Shown one piece after another: positions 24,705-35,544 of a stretch of DNA of 64,000 nt. Each line of letters begins with the position of its first letter. The first letter of the stretch is position 1. The notes beneath the pieces were generated by a model. That model was not told where the DNA came from, did not search any database, and saw only the letters and a list, made by a program, of their open reading frames with translations. A program made the position numbers and the translations under genes. Origin of the DNA: Sphingopyxis sp. (GTDB taxonomy: Bacteria; Pseudomonadota; Alphaproteobacteria; Sphingomonadales; Sphingomonadaceae); assembly GCA_016793775.1 (NCBI GenBank), contig JAEULK010000073.1:62001-126000 (forward strand). Reading direction: 5' to 3'.

Positions 24705-25301
24705 ATGCAGATTTTATGCCTGTGTCATGATGCGGCCGGCGCTTCGAAACGTTCCGAATTGTTCGAAGCGCATACAGTGCACAATATCGCGAATCTCGCC
24801 GCCTTCTGCCTGACCGGGCCGATCGCGAGCGCCGACGGATCGAGCGGCGTCGGCGACGATCCGCGGCTTTGCGGATCGATTTATTGCCTCGATGTGGCGG
24901 CGCTCGCCGAAGCGCGCGCGATCATGGAGGCGGACCCCTTCATGCAGGGCGCGTGGAGTCGTATCGACTATTATGACTGGGACGCTGCGGCGGGGGCTTG
25001 GGACGATCCGGCGACGCGTCCCTTCGGTCTTGGCGCCGACTATCGTTGCTACATCGCCTTTTCAGTGGACCCGGCGGGGGAGGCGCTGATGGCCGGGCCT
25101 GCCGTACTGCTCGATTCGACCGGGCAGGTCGACGCTCCGGTCGCGTCGGCTGCCGTGTTCAAGGCCAGCGACATGGGGGCGGCAGAGGCCCTGGCGCCGG
25201 GCGCCGAACGGGTGGTCGCGATGCCGATCGCGATCGGTCGCTGGGTCGGCATCGGCTCTGTCGCCGAACTCGCCGACTATCGGTCGCGGATGACGTCCTA
25301 G
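24705..25301 (+). CDS. YCII-related domain protein
   Basis: 198 residues. The first half has HNIANLAAFCLTGPIAS and CGSIYCLDVAALAEARAIME, then DPFMQGAWSRIDYYDWD, a YciI-like ferredoxin-like fold with the tell-tale positive charge pattern. The second half may be a second diverged copy. YCII proteins are often small enzymes or accessory proteins in aromatic or halogenated-compound catabolism; here the role is not known. It starts 195 bases from the divergent monooxygenase gene and is followed by a cupin gene. Ribosome site GGGAGGATGCC precedes the ATG. Confidence 0.7.
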   Translation: MQILCLCHDAAGASKRSELFEAHTVHNIANLAAFCLTGPIASADGSSGVGDDPRLCGSIYCLDVAALAEARAIMEADPFMQGAWSRIDYYDWDAAAGAWDDPATRPFGLGADYRCYIAFSVDPAGEALMAGPAVLLDSTGQVDAPVASAAVFKASDMGAAEALAPGAERVVAMPIAIGRWVGIGSVAELADYRSRMTS

Positions 25302-25416
25302 GCAGAAAACGGCGAGCCGGGATTGGACGAGCGTCCGGCGTTATCGCTTGCTCCGATCCGGCCCCGCTGGCCCATTGGCGGGGCAGGCCTCACGAGCCGG
25401 AGAGAGGAGATTTTCG

Positions 25417-25941
25417 ATGAAGCGCTACGTCATGGGCAATCGCGAGGACGGCTTGGCCGATATCCTGTTCGAGGACGAACTGGAGCCCCATTTCGCCGAG
25501 AACCGGATACGCGAGTTGTGGCTCAACACCGAAACGCCAGCCGATCAGGCGAACCCGGCCGACCCGGTCGCAGACCAGAAGATGTTCCACGAACCACCCG
25601 ACGGCGGTGCCGTGTTCCGCCTCCTCGTCTTTCCGCCGAAACAGCATACGCCCGACATCTCGCCCGAACAGATGATCGAGATGCACAAGTCGATCCACAG
25701 CGTCCATATTCCCAGCATTGAATATCTGCGCACTGCCAAGCATCCGACGATGCACAAGACCGACACGCTCAATTACTTCGTGCTGACCGAGGGCGAGATC
25801 TGGTCGCTGTCCGAAGGCAAGGATGTGCTGCTGAAGGCCGGCGATGTGATGATCCAGCGCGGCTGCATGCATGGCTGGCGCAACGACAGCGACAAGCGCG
25901 CGGTGCTTGCCGCGGTGCTGATCGACGCCGATCCCGCCTGA
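25417..25941 (+). CDS. Cupin-domain protein
   Basis: 174 residues from the ATG at 25417 with an AGAGAGGAGA ribosome site. The C-terminal half is a cupin: MHKTDTLNYFVLTEGEIW, then DVLLKAGDVMIQRGCMHGW, supplying conserved His and Glu for metal binding. The N-terminal 80 residues (ending in QHTPDISPEQMIEMHK) hold additional His. Such stand-alone cupins bind a metal and act as dioxygenase, isomerase or gatekeeper. Context suggests a role in the same catabolic route as the YCII protein. A terminator follows 20 bases after the stop. Confidence 0.82.
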   Translation: MKRYVMGNREDGLADILFEDELEPHFAENRIRELWLNTETPADQANPADPVADQKMFHEPPDGGAVFRLLVFPPKQHTPDISPEQMIEMHKSIHSVHIPSIEYLRTAKHPTMHKTDTLNYFVLTEGEIWSLSEGKDVLLKAGDVMIQRGCMHGWRNDSDKRAVLAAVLIDADPA

Positions 25942-25960
25942 CGGCGGGGTGATGCGGAAG

Positions 25961-25999
25961 GGCCGGGCTGCCGCGACCGCAGCCCGGCCTTTCATTTTG
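25961..25999 (+). terminator. Rho-independent terminator after cupin gene
   Basis: An 11-base perfect stem (GGCCGGGCTGC with its complement at 25979-25989) with a 7-base loop is followed by TTTCATTTT. It lies between converging genes; the T run serves the forward transcript only. Confidence 0.85.
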
Positions 26000-26002
26000 C
26001 TG

Positions 26003-26995
26003 TCAGCCGATATGCGTCGCGACGACGCGATTGCGCAGCGTACCGATCGATTCGACCCTCAGTTCGATGATGTCGCCCGAACGGATGACCTGCCCCGTTT
26101 CGAAGGCACATCCGCCGCCGACGGTTCCCGAGCCCAATATCTCGCCCGGATAGAGGGTGGTGCCGGCCGAGAGGAAGGCGATCAGATCCTCGAACTTGTA
26201 ATGCATTGTCGAGGAACTGCCGCGCGAAACTTCTTCACCATTGATGCGGACCGTCATCGTGAGTGCATAGGGATCGGCGATTTCGTCGGCGGTGACGATG
26301 CAGGGGCCGAGGCCGTTGCAGAAATCCTTGCCGCGCGCGGGGCCCAGATTGGCCCCGCTCGCGCGCATCGCGCGCATCTGTTCGTCGCGTGCCGACCAGT
26401 CGTTGAAGACGGTATAGCCGAAGATATGCGCGCGCGCTGCACCGGCGTCGACGCCGCGGCACGCCGTCCCGATGACCGCGGCCCATTCCATTTCATAGTC
26501 TATGCCGTGCGAATAGGTCGGCCATTCGACGTCGGCGTCGGGACCGGCCACCGCCATGCGGTTGGAGATATAATAGACCGGAAAGTCGAAATATGCGGGC
26601 GGCACCTCAAGCATGCCCGACGCCTCGATCTCGGCGCGCGTGGCGTCGGGATCGGCCGAGGCCGCGATCATCCGCTCCGCCTGCGCTGCCGCGGCTCCGC
26701 GCAGATGGTCCGGAAAACACAGGCAGTCGCGAATCTGCGTCGGGCGCGGCAGCGGCGCAAGCAGCCGGACGTCGGCGGTGGCGCGAAGCGCGGACGCAGG
26801 TGAATCGGCGATGAGCAGACGGGCCTGGTCCCAGCTTGCCGGGCCTGCCTCGATCAGCGCCAGCATCGAGGCAAAGGGCGCCGCGTCGGCGTTGGCGATC
26901 TCGGCGGCGCGCGCCAGGTCGACGATCTGGCGGTCGCCGTCGATCCACGCGCCAAGCCTCTCCTGACCCTGTAGTTCATAGGTGATCAGCCGCAT
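26003..26995 (-). CDS. Fumarylacetoacetate hydrolase family protein
   Basis: 330 residues from the ATG at 26995, preceded by AGGAGG at about nine bases. The FAH fold is shown by VYYISNRMAVAGPDADVEWP, the metal-binding region IDYEMEWAAVIG, YTVFNDWSARDEQMR, LGPARGKDFCNGLGP and GDIIELRVESIG. These enzymes cleave C-C bonds in 1,3-diketones or tautomerise and hydrate ring-cleavage products. The position beside the cupin and monooxygenase genes fits an aromatic or ring-cleavage step, but the substrate cannot be chosen from sequence. It is followed upstream by a lysR gene on the same strand, 112 bases away. Confidence 0.92.
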   Translation of the reverse strand: MRLITYELQGQERLGAWIDGDRQIVDLARAAEIANADAAPFASMLALIEAGPASWDQARLLIADSPASALRATADVRLLAPLPRPTQIRDCLCFPDHLRGAAAAQAERMIAASADPDATRAEIEASGMLEVPPAYFDFPVYYISNRMAVAGPDADVEWPTYSHGIDYEMEWAAVIGTACRGVDAGAARAHIFGYTVFNDWSARDEQMRAMRASGANLGPARGKDFCNGLGPCIVTADEIADPYALTMTVRINGEEVSRGSSSTMHYKFEDLIAFLSAGTTLYPGEILGSGTVGGGCAFETGQVIRSGDIIELRVESIGTLRNRVVATHIG

Positions 26996-27106
26996 CGTCC
27001 GCATCCTCCTCTCTTGGTTGTGGAGAGGGTGCGGCGGCGCGGCGCGGGGCGTCCAGCCAAAAGCTTGGACGCGCGTTTTACCTTTCCGCGTGAGGCATGG
27101 CGATGG

Positions 27107-28027
27107 TCAGTCGAACCGGAAGTCGGCGGCTCCCCCGGCACGCAGGATAGACATCAGCGCCCGCACGGCGGGCCGCGCTTCCCAGCGCGCGCGGATGGCG
27201 CAGCACATCTCGGACCCGGTCGGAAAGACCAGTTTGGCATCGATCATCTCAAACCGCGACTGGAAGGATTCCGAATGTTCGGCGGTCTCGACCACCGCCA
27301 CGCCGATCGCGTCGGTCGTCGCCACGATACGTTTCACCATGGGGAAAAAGTCGATGACATGAATATGCTTGCGCCAGTCGATGCCGCGGTCTTCGTACAG
27401 CGCACGGATCTGTACGGCATAGGGCCGCGAGGCCGAGGGGCTGACGAAATCATATTTGGCAATGTCGCTGGCCCCGGGATTTTCGATATCGAGCAGCGGA
27501 TGTCCACGCCGTACGAACAAGGCCGTGCGGAATGCACTGGCGACCGGCTGGCGGCGCAGATCGGGCCAGTCGAGAAAGGCCGCTTCGAAGCCGACCGCGA
27601 TGTCGATGCTGCCGTTGCGCAGTTTTTCGACCGTACGCTCGAAGGTCGCGCCGCTGACGTCGAGCCGGATAGCGGGGTGGCGCCGCAACAATTCGGCGAG
27701 CGGCTCGATCAGGTGGAACTCCATCGATGCCGGGCAGATGCCGATGCGCAGCACCCCGGCATAAGCGTCCTCGCGGCCCTTCGGGCGCTGGAGAAGTTCC
27801 TCGGTATCGTCGAGCAGTTTGCGCGCGCGTTCGGCGAAATCGCGTCCCTGCTCGGTCAGAATTGCGCCGCGCGATGTGCGGATGAAGATCGCATAGCCGA
27901 TTTGGCGTTCAAGGTCGGCGATGCTGCGGGTGATGGCTGACTGGGTGACCCCGGCGATTCCCGCCGCAGCGGTAAAGGATCCCGCTCGGGAAACGGCAAC
28001 GACATGGCTCAAGCGGCTGTCCAACAT
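27107..28027 (-). CDS. LysR-family transcription regulator
   Basis: 306 residues: helix-turn-helix at about 18-40 (FTAAAGIAGVTQSAITRSIADLE) and a periplasmic-binding-like ligand domain to the end. LysR proteins bind an upstream palindrome and are turned on by a pathway intermediate. A 17-base palindrome lies 5 bases from its start codon, so auto-regulation and control of the divergent racemase operon at 28178 are likely. Which compound it senses is unknown. Confidence 0.93.
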   Translation of the reverse strand: MLDSRLSHVVAVSRAGSFTAAAGIAGVTQSAITRSIADLERQIGYAIFIRTSRGAILTEQGRDFAERARKLLDDTEELLQRPKGREDAYAGVLRIGICPASMEFHLIEPLAELLRRHPAIRLDVSGATFERTVEKLRNGSIDIAVGFEAAFLDWPDLRRQPVASAFRTALFVRRGHPLLDIENPGASDIAKYDFVSPSASRPYAVQIRALYEDRGIDWRKHIHVIDFFPMVKRIVATTDAIGVAVVETAEHSESFQSRFEMIDAKLVFPTGSEMCCAIRARWEARPAVRALMSILRAGGAADFRFD

Positions 28028-28031
28028 TCGT

Positions 28032-28048
28032 TATGCGTAACACGCATA
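28032..28048. promoter_or_regulatory. LysR operator palindrome
   Basis: TATGCGT-AAC-ACGCATA is a perfect 7-base inverted repeat with a 3-base centre, 5 bases from the lysR start codon and 130 bases upstream of the divergent gene. It fits a LysR-binding site (T-N11-A type). Confidence 0.65.
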
Positions 28049-28177
28049 TAAGCGCCCCACAATGACCCCTGCTTGTGCCGATCCATTCATTCGGCGCATA
28101 TGTACGAACCGCAATGAATTGGACGCTTCTCGGCCGCCGATGTCTTCTACCGCCAAACAAGGTAAGGAGAGGCGACA

Positions 28178-29320
28178 GTGGCAGGGCCGCTCGAAGGCTT
28201 GCGCATCATCGAATTTGCAGGAATCGGACCCGGTCCCTTCTGCGCCATGATGCTCGCCGACCATGGCGCGGAGGTCATCCGGATAGACCGCGCGAACAGC
28301 GACGCGGATGGTCAGGAGCCGGCGCGCGATATCCTGAACCGGTCGCGCCGCAGCATCTCGCTCAATCTCAAGGATCCGCGCGGCATCGGGCTGGCGCGCG
28401 AATTATGCGCAGCGGCGGATGGCGTAATCGAAGGATTTCGCCCGGGCGTGATGGAACGCCTCGGGCTCGGCCCCGACATATTGCGCGCCGCGAATCCACG
28501 CCTTGTTTACGGCCGGATGACCGGGTGGGGGCAGGACGGCCCCTATGCGCACGCCGCCGGGCACGACATCAATTATATCGCGATATCGGGTGCGCTGCAT
28601 GCCGTCGGCCGCAAGGACGGCCGGCCCGTGCCGCCGCTCAATCTCGTCGGCGACTATGGCGGCGGGGGCATGATGCTCGCCTTCGGCATGGTCGCCGCGC
28701 TGCTCCATGCCCAGCGCAGCGGCGCGGGGCAGGTCGTCGATGCCGCGATGTCGGACGGCGCCGCGGTGCTGATGACGATGATGTATTCGCTGCGTGCGAC
28801 CGGGCGCTGGGAGGATGATCGCGAGCGCAATCTGATCGACGGCGGGACGCATTTCTACGATGCCTATGAAACGGCCGACGGCAAATATATCTCGGTCGGC
28901 CCGGTGGAGCCGCAATTCTATCGCCTGTTGCTCGATCTGATCGGAGTCGCTGATGATCCGGCCTTTTCCAGCCAGATGGACCGAAGCGCCTGGCCGGCGC
29001 AGAAGGTGCGGATCGCCGAAGTGTTCCGCGGCAAGACCCGGGATGAATGGTGCGCGATCCTCGAAGGCACCGACGCCTGCTTCGCACCCGTTCTGTCGCT
29101 CGACGAGGCCCCGCGCCACGCGCATAATCGTGCGCGGGGCACATTCGTCGACGTGGGTGGAACCTGGCACCCCGCCCCGGCACCCCGCTATTCCGACACG
29201 CCTTCGCGCCCGCCGCGGCCGCTCGAGCATGGCGCCGGAGTGACCGAAGCGGTGCTCGCCGCCATCGGCGTCGCGCCGCCGGCGCTCGACGAACTTCGCC
29301 GCGACGGCGTCGTGGCCTGA
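28178..29320 (+). CDS. CaiB/BaiF CoA transferase family, alpha-methylacyl-CoA racemase type (copy 1)
   Basis: 380 residues from a GTG at 28178. The start ([32 protein letters not shown]) and [15 protein letters not shown] match alpha-methylacyl-CoA racemases; by position His129 and Asp159 (in LVGDYGGGG) correspond to the His126/Asp156 pair of mycobacterial MCR, and the VEPQF motif carries the third Glu. The enzyme epimerises 2-methylacyl-CoA to the (S)-form that acyl-CoA dehydrogenases accept, needed for isoprenoid or steroid side-chain oxidation. It is first in a forward run with a thiolase and a CoA ligase. A CoA transferase activity cannot be excluded. Paralogous to the protein at 58493. 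Confidence 0.88.
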   Translation: MAGPLEGLRIIEFAGIGPGPFCAMMLADHGAEVIRIDRANSDADGQEPARDILNRSRRSISLNLKDPRGIGLARELCAAADGVIEGFRPGVMERLGLGPDILRAANPRLVYGRMTGWGQDGPYAHAAGHDINYIAISGALHAVGRKDGRPVPPLNLVGDYGGGGMMLAFGMVAALLHAQRSGAGQVVDAAMSDGAAVLMTMMYSLRATGRWEDDRERNLIDGGTHFYDAYETADGKYISVGPVEPQFYRLLLDLIGVADDPAFSSQMDRSAWPAQKVRIAEVFRGKTRDEWCAILEGTDACFAPVLSLDEAPRHAHNRARGTFVDVGGTWHPAPAPRYSDTPSRPPRPLEHGAGVTEAVLAAIGVAPPALDELRRDGVVA

Positions 29321-29346
29321 TCGAATCGATTTCAAGGAGGCAGATT

Positions 29347-30540
29347 ATGAGTTCCAATGGACGCGAAGTGCTTGTCGCCGGGGTCGGCATGATCCCCTTT
29401 ACCAAACCGGGGCAAAGCGCCTCCTATGACGACATGGGCGCCGAGGCGATCGGCAACGCGCTCGTCGATGCCGGGATTACGTACGATCTCGTCGAACAGG
29501 CCTATGCGGGCTATGTCTTCGGGGCGAGCTGCGCCGGGCAGCGCACCGTTTACAAGGCTGGAATGACGGGCATCCCGGTGATCAACGTCAACAACAATTG
29601 CTCGACCGGATCGTCGGCGCTGTTCCTGGCGCGGCAGGCGGTCGAGAGCGGCGCGGTCGAATGCGCGCTCGCGGTCGGCTTCGAACAGATGAATCCGGGC
29701 GCGATCGCCGCGGTCTTCACCGATCGGGTCAGTCCCTTCGTCGATTTCGATCGCACCTGCGACGAGCTGGTCGATGTCGATCTGCCGCTCGCGCTGCGCT
29801 ATTTCGGCGGTGCCGGGCAGGCGCATATGGAGCGCTATGGCACCACGCTCGCCGACTTCGCCAAGGTTCGCGCCAAGGCAAGCCGCCATGCGTCGAAGAA
29901 TCCGCTCTCGGTCTTTCGCAATGTGATGACCGAGGAAGAGGTGCTCGGCTCGCAGGTCATCTGGCCCGGCGTGATGACGCGCCCGATGGCGTGCCCGCCG
30001 ACCTGCGGCGCGGCGGCGGCGATCCTCTGCTCGGACGCGTTCGCGAAGAAGCACGGCCTTACGCCGCAGGTCCGTGTTGCCGCACAGGCGATGACGACCG
30101 ATCGGCCGGTGGCGCTGGAGGCGCGCGACATGATCGAACTGGTCGGACGCGACATGGCGGTCCGCGCGTCGCAGCAGGTTTATGAAAAGGCGGGCGTCGG
30201 CCCCGAGGATATCCGGGTCGTCGAGCTGCACGACTGTTTCGCGCACAATGAGGTGATCACCTACGAAAGCCTGGGTCTCTGTCCCGAGGGCGGCGCGCAG
30301 AAGTTCATCGCGGACGGCGACAACACCTATGGCGGCCGCGTCGTGACCAACCCGTCCGGCGGCCTGCTGTCGAAGGGGCATCCGCTCGGTGCGACCGGAC
30401 TCGCGCAATGTTTCGAGCTGTCGCACCAGCTGCGCGGCACCGCGGGCGACCGGCAGGTCGACGGCGTGCGGCACGCGTTGCAGCATAATCTGGGGCTTGG
30501 CGGTGCCTGCGTCGTCACCCTCTATGAAAAGATGAACTGA
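29347..30540 (+). CDS. Thiolase, SCP-x (lipid-transfer) type
   Basis: 397 residues. Nucleophile Cys85 lies in NNNCSTGSSAL; HDCFAHNE and GGLLSKGHPLGATG supply the His and second Cys regions, and HNLGLGGACVV ends the protein. This lineage (SCP-x/Ltp-like) cleaves 3-oxoacyl-CoA with branched alkyl chains, releasing propionyl-CoA in sterol and pristanic acid oxidation. The SCP2 lipid-transfer domain of the eukaryotic fusion is not present. Preceded by AAGGAGG ribosome site 7 bases ahead of the ATG, and 26 bases after the racemase gene, so almost certainly co-transcribed. Confidence 0.9.
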   Translation: MSSNGREVLVAGVGMIPFTKPGQSASYDDMGAEAIGNALVDAGITYDLVEQAYAGYVFGASCAGQRTVYKAGMTGIPVINVNNNCSTGSSALFLARQAVESGAVECALAVGFEQMNPGAIAAVFTDRVSPFVDFDRTCDELVDVDLPLALRYFGGAGQAHMERYGTTLADFAKVRAKASRHASKNPLSVFRNVMTEEEVLGSQVIWPGVMTRPMACPPTCGAAAAILCSDAFAKKHGLTPQVRVAAQAMTTDRPVALEARDMIELVGRDMAVRASQQVYEKAGVGPEDIRVVELHDCFAHNEVITYESLGLCPEGGAQKFIADGDNTYGGRVVTNPSGGLLSKGHPLGATGLAQCFELSHQLRGTAGDRQVDGVRHALQHNLGLGGACVVTLYEKMN

Positions 30541-30596
30541 GCGGCCTAGAAAGGATGCGACGGGGCGTGAGACCCCGCGCATCGGGGAGAGACAGC

Positions 30597-32140
30597 GTGT
30601 CGGACGTGCCCAGCTTCCGTTCCTTTCCGCCCGACAAGGCGGCGATCGTCATGGCGTCGGATGGACGTACCGTCCGGTTCGGCGAATTGGAAACCCACGC
30701 CAATAAGGGTGCGCATGCGCTGCGGGCACTCGGTCTTCGCACCGGCGACAAGCTCGCGATCTGCATTGCCAATTCGCCCGAATTCTTCCATGTCGTCTGT
30801 GCAGCGCGGCGTAGCGGGCTGACTATAGTGCCGATCTCGACGCGGCTGACCGCCGGCGAACTCGGTTTCATCGTGGGGGATAGTGGCGCGCGCGCGCTGA
30901 TCCTGTCGCCGGGGATCGAGGCTTCGGCGGACGAGGCGGCGTCTCTGTGCGGCGGCGTCCCGATCCTGATGACCGGCGCCGGCGGCGGGCCGGGGTCGTG
31001 GGAAGCCGCCTGCGCGGCGCAGCCCGACACGCCGATCGCGGACGAAGCACGCGGCCGCGAGATGCTCTATTCGTCGGGCACGACCGGCCGGCCCAAGGGC
31101 ATCGTGTATGAGGATTATTCGGACGGGCCACAGGGGCGCGACGCAACCTCGTCGGCGCGGCGGATGTTCGACCGGCTCGGCCTCGACGACGAGACCGTCT
31201 ATCTCTCGCCCGCGCCGCTCTATCATTCGGCGCCGTTCGCCTGGGCGATCGGGGTCATCGAAATGGGCGGCACGACGATCGTCATGGAGCATTTCGACGC
31301 CGAGCAGGCATTGGCGCTGATCGACGCGCACCGCATCACGGTCACCCAGTGGGTGCCGACGCATTTCGTGCGGATGCTGAAGCTCCCGGACGCGGTTCGC
31401 CGCCGATATGATATGTCGTCGCTGCGCATCGCGATCCACGCCGCGGCCCCGTGCCCGGTGCCGGTCAAACAGGCTATGATCGACTGGTGGGGGCCGATAT
31501 TGCTCGAATATTTCGGATCGAGCGAACAGACGGCGCTCACCTTCATCACGTCGGAGGAATGGCTCGCGCATCCGGGGTCGGTCGGCCGCTGCGTGCTCGG
31601 CAAGCTGCATATCTGCGACGAGCAGCGAAGGCCGTTGCCGCAGGGCGAGGTCGGCGTGATCTATTCAGAAGGGGGAACCCCCTTCTCCTATCACAATGAC
31701 GCGGCAAAGACGGCCGAGTCGCGCAGCCCCGAGGGCTGGACGACGGTGGGCGACATCGGCCGCATCGACGAAGAGGGCTATCTCTACCTGACCGATCGCA
31801 AGAGCTTCATGATCATCACCGGCGGCGTGAATGTCTATCCGCAGGAGATCGAGAACCGGCTGATCACCCATCCGGGCGTCGCCGACGTCGCGGTGATCGG
31901 CGCGCCCGACGACGATCTGGGCGAAGTCGTCACTGCGGTGGTGCAGCCGGTCGACCTCGCCGACGCCGGCCCGGCGTTCGCCGACGAGCTCCGGCGATGG
32001 ATGCGGCAGGAATTGTCGGGCGTGAAGGTGCCGAAGCATATCCTGTTCCGCCGCGACCTGCCGCGCCTGCCGACCGGAAAGATGGCGAAGCATAAGCTGC
32101 GCGACGACATCGCCGCCGATTTCGCCGCCGGACGTGCGCC

Positions 32141-32144
<4 letters not shown>
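30597..32144 (+). CDS. AMP-forming acyl-CoA synthetase (2)
   Basis: 515 residues from a GTG at 30597 with a GGGGAGAGA site. The ANL motifs are P-loop LYSSGTTGRPKG, EYFGSSE, GWTTVGDIG and the terminal LPTGKMAKHKLRD with catalytic Lys. It makes an acyl-CoA from acid, ATP and CoA. The stop overlaps the convergent acyl-CoA dehydrogenase by four bases (32141-32144), and its own operon begins with the racemase and thiolase. Probably it activates a branched or side-chain carboxylic acid. Not closely similar to the paired ligases at 18781 and 59655. Confidence 0.92.
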
Positions 32145-33333
<1,189 letters not shown>

Positions 33334-33337
<4 letters not shown>

Positions 33338-34359
33338 TGGCCTTGCTCCATGTCGTTGAGTAGCGCCGCGCCGGCGCCGAGCAGGAAGGGCAGCGATGCC
33401 CCGAACCGCTCCCACACGGGGTCGTGGCGGCGGCCGTCGCGGTGCAGCTTCAGGTTGAGGCCGGTGATCGCGGCCATGCGGAACGCGGCGAAGGCCTGAT
33501 GCCAGTCGAGGTCGGCAAGCGCGTGGCCCCCGGCCTCGCGATACGCCTCCAGCAGCTGGGCGCGAGGCGGCGGCGCCACCGGGGTCCAGTCGGGCGCCCA
33601 GCAGCGTGGATCGGCGACCATCAGCAGCCAGCCGACATCGAGACCGAGCGGCGCGATGGCCGCCAGATCCCAGTCGATAAGCCCGGTCGCGCGGCCGCGG
33701 TCGAACAACAGGTTGCCCGGTTGCAGGTCGCCATGCACCAGCCCGACCGGCTCGTCGGCGGGCATCGCCGCGCGCAGCCGGCCGGCGAGCACAAGCGCCT
33801 GTGCCTGCCGGGCCTCGTCTTTCATGTGCCGCAGCAGGCGCGTCCAGCGATCGAGCTCGGCGGCGAGGCTAGTCGCAGTCTCCCAGTCGCCGAGCGATGC
33901 GCGCCAGTCGAAGCCGTGCAATTCGCCCATCAGCCGCGCGGTTTCGGTCCAGATCGCCGCCCGGTCGGCGAAGGCCGCGAGCAGGCTGGGGGCCGGATCC
34001 CAGACGATCAGACTGCGCCCTGGTAACCGGTTCATCACGATATAGGGCGCGCCGAACGGCGCGTCGCCCGGCCCGGCCCACGGTACGTCGGGTACCGGCA
34101 GGCCAGCGGCGTGAAGCGCGCGGAGCAGCCTTGCCTGGCGGAAGATGTCGGTGCTGCCGCGGCGCGGGACGCCGTCCGGCGCCTTTTTGAAGATATAGCT
34201 CCCTACGCCGCCGTCGGCACGTGCGAGCTCGAAGCCGAAAGTCGTTCCGGCATGCCCGTCGGGCATGATGCGAACATCGCGAACAGTGCCGTTTTCGGCC
34301 AGATAATCCTGCAGCGCCGCCGCCAGTCGGCACGCTGCCTCGTCGTTGGGCGCCGTCAT
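33334..34359 (-). CDS. Aminoglycoside-phosphotransferase-fold kinase (LvaA/ACAD10-like)
   Basis: 341 residues from the ATG at 34359 with a GGAGAGG ribosome site; longer readings are Arg-rich and not credible. VHGDLQPGNLL (His209, Asp211, Asn216) and the metal-binding IDWDLA (228-233) are the Brenner-type kinase motifs. In LvaA of Pseudomonas and the N-terminal part of human ACAD10/11, this fold phosphorylates 4-hydroxyacyl-CoA so that a partner dehydrogenase can make the enoyl-CoA. The same partner is encoded directly after, with a four-base overlap. It is divergent from the hydratase at 34581; the substrate is inferred, not proven. Confidence 0.87.
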
Positions 34360-34580
34360 GTCGCTAATCGCCTCTCCGGCTGCAATGGTGCGGTGCATGG
34401 GATAATGGGTCCAATACATTCCGGGCCGCAGCCATTCCCGCCGTTGATGGGAGTGCCCATACGCCCGATGCATGGCCGGGCTCCAAAATGAATTGGACCG
34501 CTGGCACGCCGCCCTCCCATTGTCCCCACGACAGGTCCGCCGGTCAGGCGGGGCGCGGCTATGGGAAGAGGGGTTTGAGC

Positions 34581-35081
34581 GTGGACGCGACCACCGCCCG
34601 CAAGGGCATTTTCGATCGCAGCACAAAGGGCGTGCAAGTCGATCCCGTGAAGATACTGGTCGAGCGCGGCCGGATTCGCTTCTTTTCGCAGGTGCTGGGC
34701 CAGACAGACCCCGTGCATTTCGATCTCGACGCGGCGCGGGCGGCCGGCCACCCCGATCTTGTCGCACCGCCATCCTTCTTCATGGTGATCGAGGCATCGG
34801 CCAACGAGGAACGGCGGCGCCGCGGGATTTCCACGGTGCAGGAGCTGGTCCAGGTCGACTATCGCTATCTGCTGCACGGCGAGGAACGCTATTTCTACGA
34901 AGCGCCGATCTATGCCGGGGATGAGGTCGAGATCGGCATCGTCGTTACCGACTTCTACGACAAGAAGGGCGGGGCGATGGAGTTCGTCACCTTCGAATCG
35001 CGGATCGTCCACCCCGAACGCGGGTTGCTCGTCCGTTCGCAGCGCAGCCTGCTGCACCGCCTTCCTGAACCGCGGAGCTGA
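34581..35081 (+). CDS. FAS1-like dehydratase domain (MaoC N-terminal type) hydratase subunit
   Basis: 166 residues from a GTG at 34581, preceded at 8 bases by GGAAGAGGGG; a TTG at 34575 is nearer and less suited. VERGRIRFFSQVLGQTDPVHFD is the hot-dog signature of FAS1-like dehydratases, followed by PPSFFMVIEAS and LVQVDYRYLLHGEERYFYEAP. On its own it usually lacks the catalytic Asp-His pair and heterodimerises with a MaoC protein, as ChsH1 with ChsH2. The MaoC partner starts 4 bases after the stop at 35086. Together they hydrate 2-enoyl-CoA. Confidence 0.88.
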   Translation: MDATTARKGIFDRSTKGVQVDPVKILVERGRIRFFSQVLGQTDPVHFDLDAARAAGHPDLVAPPSFFMVIEASANEERRRRGISTVQELVQVDYRYLLHGEERYFYEAPIYAGDEVEIGIVVTDFYDKKGGAMEFVTFESRIVHPERGLLVRSQRSLLHRLPEPRS

Positions 35082-35085
35082 TCCC

Positions 35086-35505
35086 ATGGGCGCCATCGAC
35101 CTCAAGACCGCAGACATCGGCTCGCCGCTTCCCGAAGTGATCTTCGGCCCGATCTCGCGCACGACGCTGGCGCTTTATGCCGGCGCGTCGGGCGATCATA
35201 ATCCGGCGCATATCGATATCGATTTTGCGCGCAACGCCGGCCTGCCCGATGTGTTCGCGCATGGCATGCTGTCGTTCGGCGTGCTCGCGCGCGTCGTCAC
35301 CCAATGGGCGGGCGTCGCGGCGCTGCGCGAATTCGGCGCGCGGTTCGTTTCGATCACGCAGGTCCACGACAAGATCAGTTGCAAGGCGACGATCATCGAG
35401 CGCTTCGAGGCCGGCGGCGAGACGCGGCTTCGCCTTGCGGTCGTCGCGACGGCGCAGGATGGCCGCGAAACCTTGAACGGCGACGCGGTGGTCGCGCTCG
35501 CCTGA
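35086..35505 (+). CDS. MaoC-like (R)-hydratase subunit
   Basis: 139 residues. ALYAGASGDHNPAHIDIDFARNAGLPDVFAHGML in sense carries the MaoC catalytic Asp and His (GDHNPAH), which add water to 2-enoyl-CoA to give (3R)-hydroxyacyl-CoA. With the FAS1-like protein it would form the active hydratase. The MFE-2-type dehydrogenase encoded 40 bases on can use the (3R) product. No DUF35 or SCP2 domain is attached. Starts at the ATG at 35086, in the operon that runs to the TetR gene at 40613. Confidence 0.9.
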   Translation: MGAIDLKTADIGSPLPEVIFGPISRTTLALYAGASGDHNPAHIDIDFARNAGLPDVFAHGMLSFGVLARVVTQWAGVAALREFGARFVSITQVHDKISCKATIIERFEAGGETRLRLAVVATAQDGRETLNGDAVVALA

Positions 35506-35544
35506 CCCCGATTGGCCGATTCACACAGAACGGGAGTGTAAGGA

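Noticed and set aside
25340..25416. GC-rich hairpin GCCCCGC...GCGGGGC before the cupin gene as a terminator or riboswitch
   Set aside because: It lacks a T run and any known aptamer consensus; it may only be a chance GC stem.
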